Source of the DNA: JANJUO01 sp942492935
Lineage (GTDB): Bacteria; Bacteroidota; Ignavibacteria; Kapaibacteriales; UBA2268
Reading direction: 5' to 3'
Length of the DNA: 64,000 bases
NCBI GenBank assembly: GCA_942492935.1
Contig: OW818654.1
Coordinates: 3,658,001 to 3,722,000 of the forward strand
Shown here: positions 45,901 to 53,050 of the stretch, in pieces
Layout: the number at the start of each line of letters is the position of its first letter
Position numbering within the stretch: position 1 is the first letter of the stretch
The notes under the pieces: model-generated
The model's input: the letters and a program-made list of their open reading frames with translations, nothing else
Databases searched by the model: none
What the model was told of the DNA's origin: nothing
Position numbers and translations under genes: made by a program

Positions 45901-46217
45901 GCGCCAGTTTGATAGCCAATATATTTGGCTTCAACAGTATGCTCTCCTGCAGGTGCTGCAAATTTGAAGTTACCTTTATTGTCGGTAACAGCACCCAAAC
46001 GTAAGGAAGGAATTGATACAGAAGCTTTTACCAAAGGTTGCTTTGTATCTTTGTCAACAACAGTACCGGAAACAAAAGTTCCTTGTCCGGACTGAGAGAA
46101 AATATTCTGACTGAAAATCAACATAAATGCTAATCCAGCCGCCAACAAAAAGCGCATTTTGATTCCATGGCTTTTAGCAAGCCACTTATTAGATGAATCA
46201 GGTGTAAATGCTCTCAT
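42933..46217 (-). CDS. SusC/RagA-family TonB-dependent outer-membrane transporter
   Basis: TonB-driven importer working with the SusD lipoprotein downstream. Of 1,094 residues, the first 20 form a hydrophilic extension before the signal peptide MRFLLAAGLAFMLIFSQNIF. A carboxypeptidase-regulatory-like domain follows (about 48-130, GTVVDKDTKQPLVKASVSIP). The plug (about 140-255) includes RVPGVNVTRNSGTPG and EPLYVVDGVIID. The barrel ends at YRFGISINY with a C-terminal aromatic. AGGGG near the ATG at 46217 supports the long start. First gene of the susC-susD operon. Confidence 0.95.
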   Translation of the reverse strand: MRAFTPDSSNKWLAKSHGIKMRFLLAAGLAFMLIFSQNIFSQSGQGTFVSGTVVDKDTKQPLVKASVSIPSLRLGAVTDNKGNFKFAAPAGEHTVEAKYIGYQTGAQRIILKENETKTVKFEMSVQAIQANQIVVVGLTGEVDRSQLGNVISSVGASEIANVVSPSAIDAISGRVPGVNVTRNSGTPGAGTFITMRGRKSILGSSEPLYVVDGVIIDNTSLYDGSGEIQFANRAVDINPQDIESMEILKGASAAAIYGSQAANGVVLITTKKGKLSSYDKPAQISFTSSLTSDTKYGSIPLQTKYGQTTPFKEGVPGSTTSWGAELPAGTPTYAQDEVPFRNALSAENSLTISGGVPQFDYLINGTYSSIQGYVIGSGLDKTNIRANLGLSLIPGVTLQTNSNFITINNDLPQDGSNTSGILLGALRTPPEFNTAEYEYADGSQRRFASYDNPLWTQHYNTFNSNIARFIHGSDLRIRFTDWLTVNGRIGFDRYEYVNKSRLAVGSAGSPSRNGEIGNSRITNEKMNMDLTATFQDRFMDDQLQMNFILGSQTIWNTRTSNFASSTNTVSFYDEVAAGAEKDGGSATYKMKTIGLFAQLTTSYLDRLSLTLAIRRDGSSTFGEAEQFHYYPKVGLSYTLSEEEFWKPIKETIDNFRIRGSWGEAGSPSLPYEYATNFLYGSAGFFDPWGRETIANRSGNIGIKPGGGTTSDSFVTAGSTDINPELSIEREVGIDLGFLNGMFGLEVTYYHTDIKDMILNVPVPTSTGFDQQLRNAAEMWNEGFEISLRATPINIEDVTWSLTLNYSTNKNEVTKLEVSPMAKEGEYITLGGGFVGINNIAMKGQPLGVFWGYGWLKDSNGKIIHSGDKIKVDENGSWVRDAKGRVILDANGEELGDDYGLPYVGTPIQDPNMQIIGNSNPDFSFSWRNDLTLFKDFTLSFLWDAVIGFDVWNGTRGAMYNFGTHGDTEDRMENWVNEYGQQVMDYTDPNNPKPANKVYYYRYHANGFYINEPHVQDGSFIKLRELTLEYRWNGLKEWNIGTIAFNFSARNLLTITDYTGFDPEVNTFSLAEGRGYDYFTLPQIRSYRFGISINY

Positions 46218-46634
46218 AATATCCCCTTAAATCTTTTAAAAAAAAGAACATTTAAAACATTATTTAAAACACATTTAATCTCGCATTGTTCAAAAGAGTA
46301 CTTTAAAAATTTCCCAAAAACCTCACATAAAATTAATCATAACTTAACTTTCACTAATTTTTTTTTCTATAAATTTTCTAATTCGCCAAAAATCAATTTC
46401 TAATATAAAAGGAATTTTATTAAATTGCAAGAAAATTATAATTACTTTTTTTTAATAACATCTGTTTTTATTACAATTTGTTTTATCTTCATTATTAGTT
46501 TTTAAAATTTATAGTGATAAATAGTGTATTTTAAGCCCATTATTAAATAAATTTTCATTTAAAAATAATTTAAAATATTTGAATAATATCAACGACTTTT
46601 AGTGATATTTTAACAATTTTTGAGGATGGTAGTA
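46218..46634. other. Divergent intergenic region, 417 bases
   Basis: Separates susC (minus) from the small gene at 46635 (plus) and must hold promoters for both. It is very AT-rich with long A and T runs. No TAnnTTTG box at convincing spacing, repeat or structured RNA was recognised. Confidence 0.5.
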
Positions 46635-47030
46635 ATGGAAAATAGCAACAGTCGTTTCATTTCAATTGAAAATCAAATCCAGCTGATTAATTCTGTTATA
46701 AAATCTACAGCTGATTTACTTGCAGTTTTGACGGGTACAAGTCTTTTAAACAAGCCGGTTACCGATATTATCTCCTTAATTTTCAAATTCTTAGACCAAA
46801 TTCTTTATCTATTGCCTGACTTAATCCAAACAAATGAAAAACTAACAAAACCTAAAGATGAACTTAGAGATAAATTTGAATTAATGCTTCAAGCTTGGTC
46901 TGAATATTTTATTTCACCCGTAGAATTCTATAATTATTGGATAGATTTCGTGGCAGCGTGGTCGAAGTATAATGTTGCAATGTATGAAGTTACGAGGGCT
47001 AAAGATACAATATTTTTATCCTTAAATTGA
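46635..47030 (+). CDS. Small helical protein of unknown function
   Basis: 131 residues from the ATG at 46635, which has GAGG nine bases upstream; an in-frame TTG at 46620 is less likely. It is predicted mostly helical, amphipathic, with an opening SRFISIENQIQLINSVIKST and a later LLPDLIQTNEKLTKPKDELR. No signal peptide, cysteines or known motif. It may be a small cytosolic or membrane-associated protein. It lies 73 bases upstream of the rhomboid gene and may share its transcript. Confidence 0.6.
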   Translation: MENSNSRFISIENQIQLINSVIKSTADLLAVLTGTSLLNKPVTDIISLIFKFLDQILYLLPDLIQTNEKLTKPKDELRDKFELMLQAWSEYFISPVEFYNYWIDFVAAWSKYNVAMYEVTRAKDTIFLSLN

Positions 47031-47103
47031 AATTAGAAAAAAGCAATTCTATTTTTAATTAATCGTCAATAGTTTTTATTAAAACAACAAGAATGAACAA
47101 ATT

Positions 47104-48078
47104 ATGTATGAACAAAGAAGAAATTTTGGGGTTGGTACCGGCAAATTATTCCCCCCGGTCATAAAAGGATTGTTAATTGCAAATGTTGCGGTTTTTCTAT
47201 TTGTGTATATGATTGCTCCAGCTTTTTCATTATTTGGGGCACCTTTGATAGCAGTAATTCAACATTATTTTGCTTTACAACCATTTGAATGGTTCACATC
47301 AAGAATGGCTACATTTATGCCTTGGCAATTGCTTTCATATCAATTTTTACACGGTAATTTTGTCAATTTCGACTCCGGCTTTTTTCATCTGTTCTTCAAT
47401 ATGTTTGGATTATGGATGTTTGGACAAGAATTAGAACAGATTTGGGGTGGAAAAAAGTTTCTTATATTTTATTTGCTTGCAGGAATTGGTGCAGGTTTAA
47501 CTCAATTATTTATACCATTTCTTGGAATTGAAACTGGACCAACAGTTGGCGCATCAGGTGCATTATATGGGATTTTACTTGCTTTTGGATTGTCATTTCC
47601 AAACAGGCAAATTTTTATGTTCCCATTATTTATACCAATCAAAGCAAAGTATTTTATTGTAATTTTTGCTGGCTTGGAAATGTTGATGGGCTTTGCTGGT
47701 TCTGATGGAGTTGCACATTTTGCTCATCTCGGTGGTGCAGCAACTGGTTTTTTATTGTTATTTATTGGCAAAAGAATTGGAATGCCAACATTTAAAACCG
47801 CTGAAGAAAGACTAAATTCAAATGTTTTTGGTAATTATTATCAGGAAGAGCAAAAAAAACAACCTGCAAAAATTTTCCAAATTTCATTTCAAAAATCTGT
47901 ACAGCAAAATCCTATTCAAGCAGTTGAAACTGCACCTATAAAGGCATACACTATTGATGGTGAAATTGTTACACAAGGAAAAATTGATGAAATTCTTGAT
48001 AAAATTTCAGCATCTGGTTATCAAAAATTAACCGAAAGAGAAAAGCATATTTTAACTGAACTAAGTAAGAAATTATAG
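47104..48078 (+). CDS. Rhomboid-family intramembrane serine protease
   Basis: Cleaves membrane-protein substrates within or near the bilayer. The six-helix core is about residues 20-220. The catalytic Ser lies in GASGALYG (about 153) and the His in AHFAHLGGAATG (about 204-207). The L1-loop Trp-Arg-type motif is not obvious. The cytosolic C-terminus (about 225-324) ends in VTQGKIDEILDKISASGYQK and LTEREKHILTELSKKL, a tail common in rhomboids of this phylum. It is followed by ispG after 17 bases, so they are likely co-transcribed. Confidence 0.92.
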   Translation: MYEQRRNFGVGTGKLFPPVIKGLLIANVAVFLFVYMIAPAFSLFGAPLIAVIQHYFALQPFEWFTSRMATFMPWQLLSYQFLHGNFVNFDSGFFHLFFNMFGLWMFGQELEQIWGGKKFLIFYLLAGIGAGLTQLFIPFLGIETGPTVGASGALYGILLAFGLSFPNRQIFMFPLFIPIKAKYFIVIFAGLEMLMGFAGSDGVAHFAHLGGAATGFLLLFIGKRIGMPTFKTAEERLNSNVFGNYYQEEQKKQPAKIFQISFQKSVQQNPIQAVETAPIKAYTIDGEIVTQGKIDEILDKISASGYQKLTEREKHILTELSKKL

Positions 48079-48095
48079 TTTATAAAGGAATTATT

Positions 48096-49229
48096 ATGAT
48101 TCAAATATTGAATAACAATGAATTATCTATTGCATCTGCAAATATTATAAATGATTTGAAAATAAGTTTCCCACGCCGTAATTCCAGAAAAGTTATGGTT
48201 GGAAATATTGCAGTTGGGGGAAATTCTCCAGTATCTGTTCAAACAATGACAAAAACTAAAACAGCAGATATAGATGCTACGGTTGCACAAATTAAAAGAT
48301 GCGAGGAAGCTGGAGTTGATATAGTTAGAGTTACTGTTAATAATTCACCTGCTGCTGACGCAATTAAAGAAATTGTTTCGCAGGTAAACATACCAATAGT
48401 TGCCGATATTCATTTTAATTATACATTTGCTTTGAAATCAATTGAAAATGGTGTTGCAAAAGTAAGAATAAATCCCGGTAATATAGGTAAAGTAGAAAGA
48501 GTACAAAAAGTGCTTGCGGCTGCAAAAGAAAGAGGTATTCCTATTAGGATTGGTGTTAATTCCGGTTCATTGGAAAAAGAATTATTAGATAAATATGGTT
48601 ATCCAACCGCTGAAGCATTATACGAAAGTGCAATGAGACACGCAGATATCGCTTTAGCAAATAATTTTGAAGATATCATCATTTCGGTAAAATCAACTTC
48701 AGTTCCATTGATGATTGAAGCATACAGGTTAATTGCTGCTAAGACAGATTTTCCATTACATCTTGGGGTAACGGAAGCAGGAACAATCAGAGTTGGGACA
48801 ATCAAATCTTCTGTTGGAATAGGTACTTTACTTGCTGAAGGTATTGGAGATACTATAAGAGTATCATTAACTGATGAACCTGAAAGAGAAGTTGAAGTTG
48901 GCAAAGAAATTTTGCGTACACTCGGATATGCTCAACGAAATGTAGAGATAATATCTTGCCCTACTTGTGGTAGATTAGATGTTGATTTGTTTGAAATCAC
49001 TAAACAGGTAGAAGAAGCCGTTAAGAATATCAAAAAACCCGTTAAAGTATCAATTCTTGGATGTGCGGTAAATGGACCAGGCGAGGCAAGAGAAGCCGAT
49101 ATTGGAATTGCAGCCGCAAAAGGTCAAGGTTTGCTATTCAGAAAAGGTGAACCAATTCGATATGTCAAAGAAGAAGATATTGTAAGCGAATTACTCAAAG
49201 AAATTGAAGCATTTGTACCTGAAAATTAG
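48096..49229 (+). CDS. ispG: 4-hydroxy-3-methylbut-2-enyl diphosphate synthase
   Basis: A [4Fe-4S] enzyme of the non-mevalonate isoprenoid pathway that converts methylerythritol cyclodiphosphate to HMBPP. The 377-residue bacterial short form is recognised from SVQTMTKTKTADIDATVAQI, GVDIVRVTVNN, IPIRIGVNSGSLE and EAGTIRVGTIKSSVGIGTLL. The cluster ligands are in ISCPTCGRLD and LGCAVNGPGE. AAGGA lies six bases before the ATG. Two-gene unit with the rhomboid protease. Confidence 0.96.
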   Translation: MIQILNNNELSIASANIINDLKISFPRRNSRKVMVGNIAVGGNSPVSVQTMTKTKTADIDATVAQIKRCEEAGVDIVRVTVNNSPAADAIKEIVSQVNIPIVADIHFNYTFALKSIENGVAKVRINPGNIGKVERVQKVLAAAKERGIPIRIGVNSGSLEKELLDKYGYPTAEALYESAMRHADIALANNFEDIIISVKSTSVPLMIEAYRLIAAKTDFPLHLGVTEAGTIRVGTIKSSVGIGTLLAEGIGDTIRVSLTDEPEREVEVGKEILRTLGYAQRNVEIISCPTCGRLDVDLFEITKQVEEAVKNIKKPVKVSILGCAVNGPGEAREADIGIAAAKGQGLLFRKGEPIRYVKEEDIVSELLKEIEAFVPEN

Positions 49230-49254
49230 TAAATTGATTTGAATTAATGAATTA

Positions 49255-49671
49255 TGATATTCCAATTTCTTAGATGCTGAACTAAATTCAGCATGACAAA
49301 TGTGAAAGTCGTAATTGGTAACTAATTTCAGAATCTACGGCTATTTATGTCATTTTAGAAACAAGATGTCCTACACTTTGAAAATGTAGGACATCTGAAA
49401 AATATTAGATTCCATATCAAGTGCGAAATGAATCATTTGTTTATTATGTCATTCTGAACTTGTTTCAGAATCCAACCACTATTCATGCCATTTTAGAAAC
49501 AAGATGTCCAACACTTTGAAAGTGTTGGACATCTGAAAATATTAGATTCCATATCAAGTGCGAAATGAATCATTTGTTTATTATGTCATTCTGAACTTGT
49601 TTCAGAATCCAACCACTATTCATGCCATTTTAGAAACAAGATGTCCAACACTTTGAAAGTGTTGGACATCT
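49255..49671. repeat. Array of three palindromic hairpin repeats, 137-138 bp period
   Basis: Three perfect 33-base palindromes lie at 49364-49396, 49502-49534 and 49639-49671. The two intervening spacers are nearly identical, differing by about one base, and include the second hairpin ATTCTGAACTTGTTTCAGAAT. A further inverted repeat (GCTGAA...TTCAGC) precedes at about 49275. The same unit occurs once at 8588-8705. It fills the 457-base gap between ispG and the convergent epimerase. It is not a CRISPR, because the spacers are repeats themselves. Confidence 0.8.
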
Positions 49672-49686
49672 GAAAAATACGAATTA

Positions 49687-50700
49687 TTAAAAATATAATT
49701 TTATTACTCTTACTTTTTTTATACGATTTTTATACCAACCAACTGTTCTTTTTACCGCTTCATCTAAGTCAACTTTTGGACTCCAGCCAAGTACTCTTTT
49801 TGCTTTTTCTATAGAAAAAGTATAATCCATACCTCCGTTTGAAATTCTATATCTTGTAAGAAGAGGTGGTGTTTTAATTTTGAATAAATTATAAACAAAT
49901 TCCATTGTACCAGCAATACCAAATGCCAATCCAAATGGTACAGATGTTGTAGGGCGTTTCAAACCCATTTCATCAGCAAGTTTGTCAGTAAATTGTTTCC
50001 AATTTATATCTAAGCCATCAGTTACAATAAATGTTTCTCCAATTGCCTCTTTTTTGTATGCAGCTAAGTAAATGGCATCAACAAGATTCTCAACATAGAC
50101 TGGACAGGTTTTCTTGCTTCCCTTATCCACAAAAGCAATTTTGCCTTGTTCCATAGCTTCTAAATATTTTTCGATGAAAGTATGGTCGCGAGTTCCATAC
50201 ACATTACCGGGCTTTATCGCTGTGATATTCAATCCACTTTCTTTTGCAAAATAGAATACTTTATCTTCAGCAATACGTTTAGATTCATTATAATGAAATT
50301 TTGTAATTGCTTTTTCATCTTCTTCTTTAACATTCAGTCTGCCAAATCCATACATAGCAACTGTTGATATCCAAACCATACGTTCTAAATTAGCATTCTT
50401 TGCAGCATTTGCTACATTTAGAGTACCTTCAACATTTATTTTGTGGAATTCTTCATAAGGTCCCCAATCTGAAGCTAAAGCTGCAACATGGATAACAATA
50501 TCACATCCCTTCATTGGTTCAATTAAACTTTGTGAATCAGTTATATCACCATAGTATAATTGAACACCCATATCTTTGATAAATTTCAAATCTGATGATT
50601 TTCTAACTAATCCCCTAACCGAATGACCTTCTTTGATAAATCTTTCTGCAATGTGGCTTCCGATAAAACCATTCACTCCTGTTATTAATACTGTACTCAT
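49687..50700 (-). CDS. NAD-dependent epimerase/dehydratase (3-beta-HSD-like SDR)
   Basis: An extended short-chain dehydrogenase of 337 residues. The Rossmann motif is VLITGVNGFIGSHIAERF (GxxGxxG) at the N-terminus. DITDSQSL, HVAALASDWGP and the catalytic YNESK (Tyr-x3-Lys) follow. The TRDHTFIEKYLEAMEQGKIA segment resembles 3-beta-HSD/HpnA-like enzymes acting on sugars, sterol-like or polyprenoid substrates. The ATG at 50700 has GGAG seven bases upstream and overlaps the CPBP stop in an ATGA. An earlier in-frame start would lie inside the CPBP gene. Confidence 0.88.
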   Translation of the reverse strand: MSTVLITGVNGFIGSHIAERFIKEGHSVRGLVRKSSDLKFIKDMGVQLYYGDITDSQSLIEPMKGCDIVIHVAALASDWGPYEEFHKINVEGTLNVANAAKNANLERMVWISTVAMYGFGRLNVKEEDEKAITKFHYNESKRIAEDKVFYFAKESGLNITAIKPGNVYGTRDHTFIEKYLEAMEQGKIAFVDKGSKKTCPVYVENLVDAIYLAAYKKEAIGETFIVTDGLDINWKQFTDKLADEMGLKRPTTSVPFGLAFGIAGTMEFVYNLFKIKTPPLLTRYRISNGGMDYTFSIEKAKRVLGWSPKVDLDEAVKRTVGWYKNRIKKVRVIKLYF

Positions 50701-51425
50701 CTTGCTACTCCATGAAAAAATAATACATATAAATCTGTTGAAACGCCTATTGCCACATGAAGTGCCAAAACATACCAAATAGAACGTGTTCTTAGTGCAA
50801 TTAAACCGAAAATCACTCCAACAATGATAGAACCAATTGTTTCACCTGCTGGTTTACCGATGTGAATTAAGCAAGATGATATTGTTTGTATCAAAATTGC
50901 ATTAATTCCACCAAACTTCTTTTCTAATCCAAATAACAAAAAACCTCTAAAAAAGAATTCCCAAGCAATATAATAGAAAATGATATATGCAAGTTCATAA
51001 GGAATTACCAAATCAGGGCGTTCATATAGAGTTTTAGAAAGTGGATATTCAGCAATAATATCAGGAGCATTTGTCGCAAAATACATTACGGGTATCAATA
51101 AAGGCAAAATAATTGCAATTAACTTTAAACCAAATTTTTTATCTCCCAATCCCATACCTAATTCTGAAAAACTCATTCCCATTCGGGGCTTGATAAACAC
51201 CGCAGGAATTACGAACATCAATATAAAAAATGAAACAAACTGATAAATTCTACTGTTAAATTCGCCAAGTGGACTTTCAATTGCATCTTTAACAAAATTT
51301 TGCATATAAAAAGTATGATAGCCAAAATAATAATAAATCGTCAGTAAAACTGGCGCACTCAAAAGAATTAAATACGTATTCAATTCTTTTGGGTCATATC
51401 CAAATCTTTGTAAATCTAATTTCAT
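50697..51425 (-). CDS. CPBP-family membrane protease (variant motif 1)
   Basis: 242 residues with about eight hydrophobic segments. It belongs to the CAAX-protease/bacteriocin-processing (ABI) family. Motif 1, usually EExxxR, reads WEFFFR (Trp 155, Glu 156, Arg 160), so one glutamate is replaced. The motif 2 His is in CLIHIG (188) and motif 3 is LHVAIGVSTD (His 223, Asp 231). The start at 51425 is supported by AGGGG five bases upstream; an earlier in-frame start overlaps the promoter. It overlaps the epimerase gene by four bases. Confidence 0.85.
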   Translation of the reverse strand: MKLDLQRFGYDPKELNTYLILLSAPVLLTIYYYFGYHTFYMQNFVKDAIESPLGEFNSRIYQFVSFFILMFVIPAVFIKPRMGMSFSELGMGLGDKKFGLKLIAIILPLLIPVMYFATNAPDIIAEYPLSKTLYERPDLVIPYELAYIIFYYIAWEFFFRGFLLFGLEKKFGGINAILIQTISSCLIHIGKPAGETIGSIIVGVIFGLIALRTRSIWYVLALHVAIGVSTDLYVLFFHGVAR

Positions 51426-51463
51426 CAATACCCCTAAATCATAAATTAATTTTTTAAATCTTA

Positions 51464-51493
51464 CAAAAATAAACAAGTGTTATAAAAAATCAA
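51464..51493 (-). promoter_or_regulatory. Promoter of the CPBP-epimerase operon
   Basis: On the minus strand TTG (51493-51491), a 19-base spacer and TATTTTTG (51471-51464), 38 bases before the preferred start. Confidence 0.6.
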
Positions 51494-51624
51494 TAAATAA
51501 TTATTTAAAAATCAAATTAATGTTTGCAATACATAAATTTCTTTCAACTACGGCATCACTTTAAATGTTGTTTTTGGATTTGAATAATCGTAAAAGTATA
51601 TTCGGTACTCTTTGAAAAACAGTA

Positions 51625-51897
51625 AAATAAAATGAAATTCCTTGAACATCCCGGCGGACTACCTGTTTGTAACGGAAAAATAAATAGCTCAAAGTTTCCC
51701 CTCTAACAAGAGGGGACAAAGGGGTGTGTATTGATGGATGCAGGTTTTGGGCGATATTGCTTCCACATTTCACTTCTACGGTATAGTTGTAATTCGGGGT
51801 ATTTCACCTATTTCAAACATTCATTCCCGATGGGATTTTTACGGATTCTTATAAAAAAACAAAAATTCAATATTTATTGTTAATCGACCGATTAGTC
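51625..51897. repeat. Dispersed intergenic element, copy B
   Basis: The second long copy of the element at 4873-5130. The left end is ATTCCTTGAACATCCCGG then CTACCTGTTTGTAAC. The right end, reverse-complemented, reads AATCCGTAAAAATCCC then GGGAATGAATGTTTGAAATA. Beyond it AACAAAAATTCAATATTTAT and GACCGATTAGTC match the outer part of the 11.1 and 40.8 kb copies in reverse. It lies in the roughly 600-base gap between CPBP and uppP, where nothing else but the uppP promoter box was recognised. Confidence 0.65.
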
Positions 51898-52045
51898 AAG
51901 AATAATCCAAGCCCACTTGGTTTGTAGTGTTTTTTTATCAAAATTCGTAAACTTATTTAATTATAAAATAATTGAATAGCTAATGAATTTTCTATCGTTA
52001 ACGATTTAATGTTTATAATTAAATAATAATATTCCAAATTTTACT

Positions 52046-52053
52046 TATTTTTG
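52046..52053 (+). promoter_or_regulatory. Putative -7 box for uppP
   Basis: TATTTTTG, 49 bases upstream of the uppP start; no clear -33 element. Confidence 0.4.
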
Positions 52054-52102
52054 TATTTTATTAATACACAATAATTATTTATTATTTATCGGGTAATTTG
52101 AT

Positions 52103-52951
52103 ATGACTATTCTGCAAGCCATTATTTTAGGATTGTTGCAAGGACTTACAGAGTTTATACCAATTAGTTCAACTGCTCATTTGACTATCGCTGGTACATT
52201 TATGGGTTTGATTGACCCATTAAATCCAGAACAGTGGACATCAAATATAGCTGTTATGCAAATGGGTACATTGGTTGCTGTACTAATTTACTTTAAAAAT
52301 GATATTTTGAATATAAGCAAAGCTTTTCTAACCGAAAACTTTAGCAAAAATAGAATTAATATTGCAAAGCAGTCATTGGATTCAAAAATGGGCTTATACA
52401 TTATAATCGGTACTATTCCAATTGTTATAATAGGTCTTGCTTTTAAAGATATAATTGAAAGTAATCTTACTAAAAATCTAACACTAATTTCATTTAGTTT
52501 AATAATACTTGGTATATTTTTGGCTTATGCCGATAGCAAAGCTAAATTAATCAGGGATATGTCAAATATTAGATTGAAAGATGCATTAATCATTGGGTTT
52601 TCTCAATGTTTGGCTTTAATACCCGGTGCTTCTCGTTCAGGTACAACAATTACAGCTGGTTTATTTTTGGGTTTGAATCGAGAAACAGCTGCAAGATTTT
52701 CGTTTTTGTTATCAATACCTGCTATTTTGGCAAGTGGATTGTTAAGTTTTTACTCGGCATTAAAATACATTGATTCAACTGATGCTATTTCACTATTTGT
52801 ATCAGTTGTAGTAGCAGGAGTAAGCGGCTATTTTTCAATTGCTTTTTTGCTTAAATTTTTAAGAACTCAAACAACGATTTCATTTGTTGTATATAGAATT
52901 ATTTTAGGATTATTGATTTTAATAATCGTATATGGTGGATTTATGAATTAA
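52103..52951 (+). CDS. uppP: Undecaprenyl-diphosphatase
   Basis: Dephosphorylates undecaprenyl diphosphate to recycle the lipid carrier for peptidoglycan and polysaccharide synthesis; overproduction gives bacitracin resistance in other species. The 282-residue membrane protein has both BacA motifs: GLTEFIPISSTAHL near the N-terminus and LIPGASRSGTT near residue 175. About eight hydrophobic helices. It stands alone, with 99 bases before the histidine kinase gene. Confidence 0.95.
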   Translation: MTILQAIILGLLQGLTEFIPISSTAHLTIAGTFMGLIDPLNPEQWTSNIAVMQMGTLVAVLIYFKNDILNISKAFLTENFSKNRINIAKQSLDSKMGLYIIIGTIPIVIIGLAFKDIIESNLTKNLTLISFSLIILGIFLAYADSKAKLIRDMSNIRLKDALIIGFSQCLALIPGASRSGTTITAGLFLGLNRETAARFSFLLSIPAILASGLLSFYSALKYIDSTDAISLFVSVVVAGVSGYFSIAFLLKFLRTQTTISFVVYRIILGLLILIIVYGGFMN

Positions 52952-53050
52952 TGTTTACTTTAATAATAATTTTAATAGTAAGTTCGTAAATTTATAGTTT
53001 TTTATTGATAATTTATTTATATTTGCTTTTGATAAAATCTCAAGGATTAA

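Noticed and set aside
49364..49671. Possible CRISPR array: three evenly spaced identical repeats
   Set aside because: The spacers are about 105 bases and nearly identical to each other, the repeats are perfect palindromes, and no cas gene is present.
51561..51773. 70-codon open frame on the minus strand
   Set aside because: It lies within dispersed repeat copy B, has no recognisable protein features, and is not kept in copy A.
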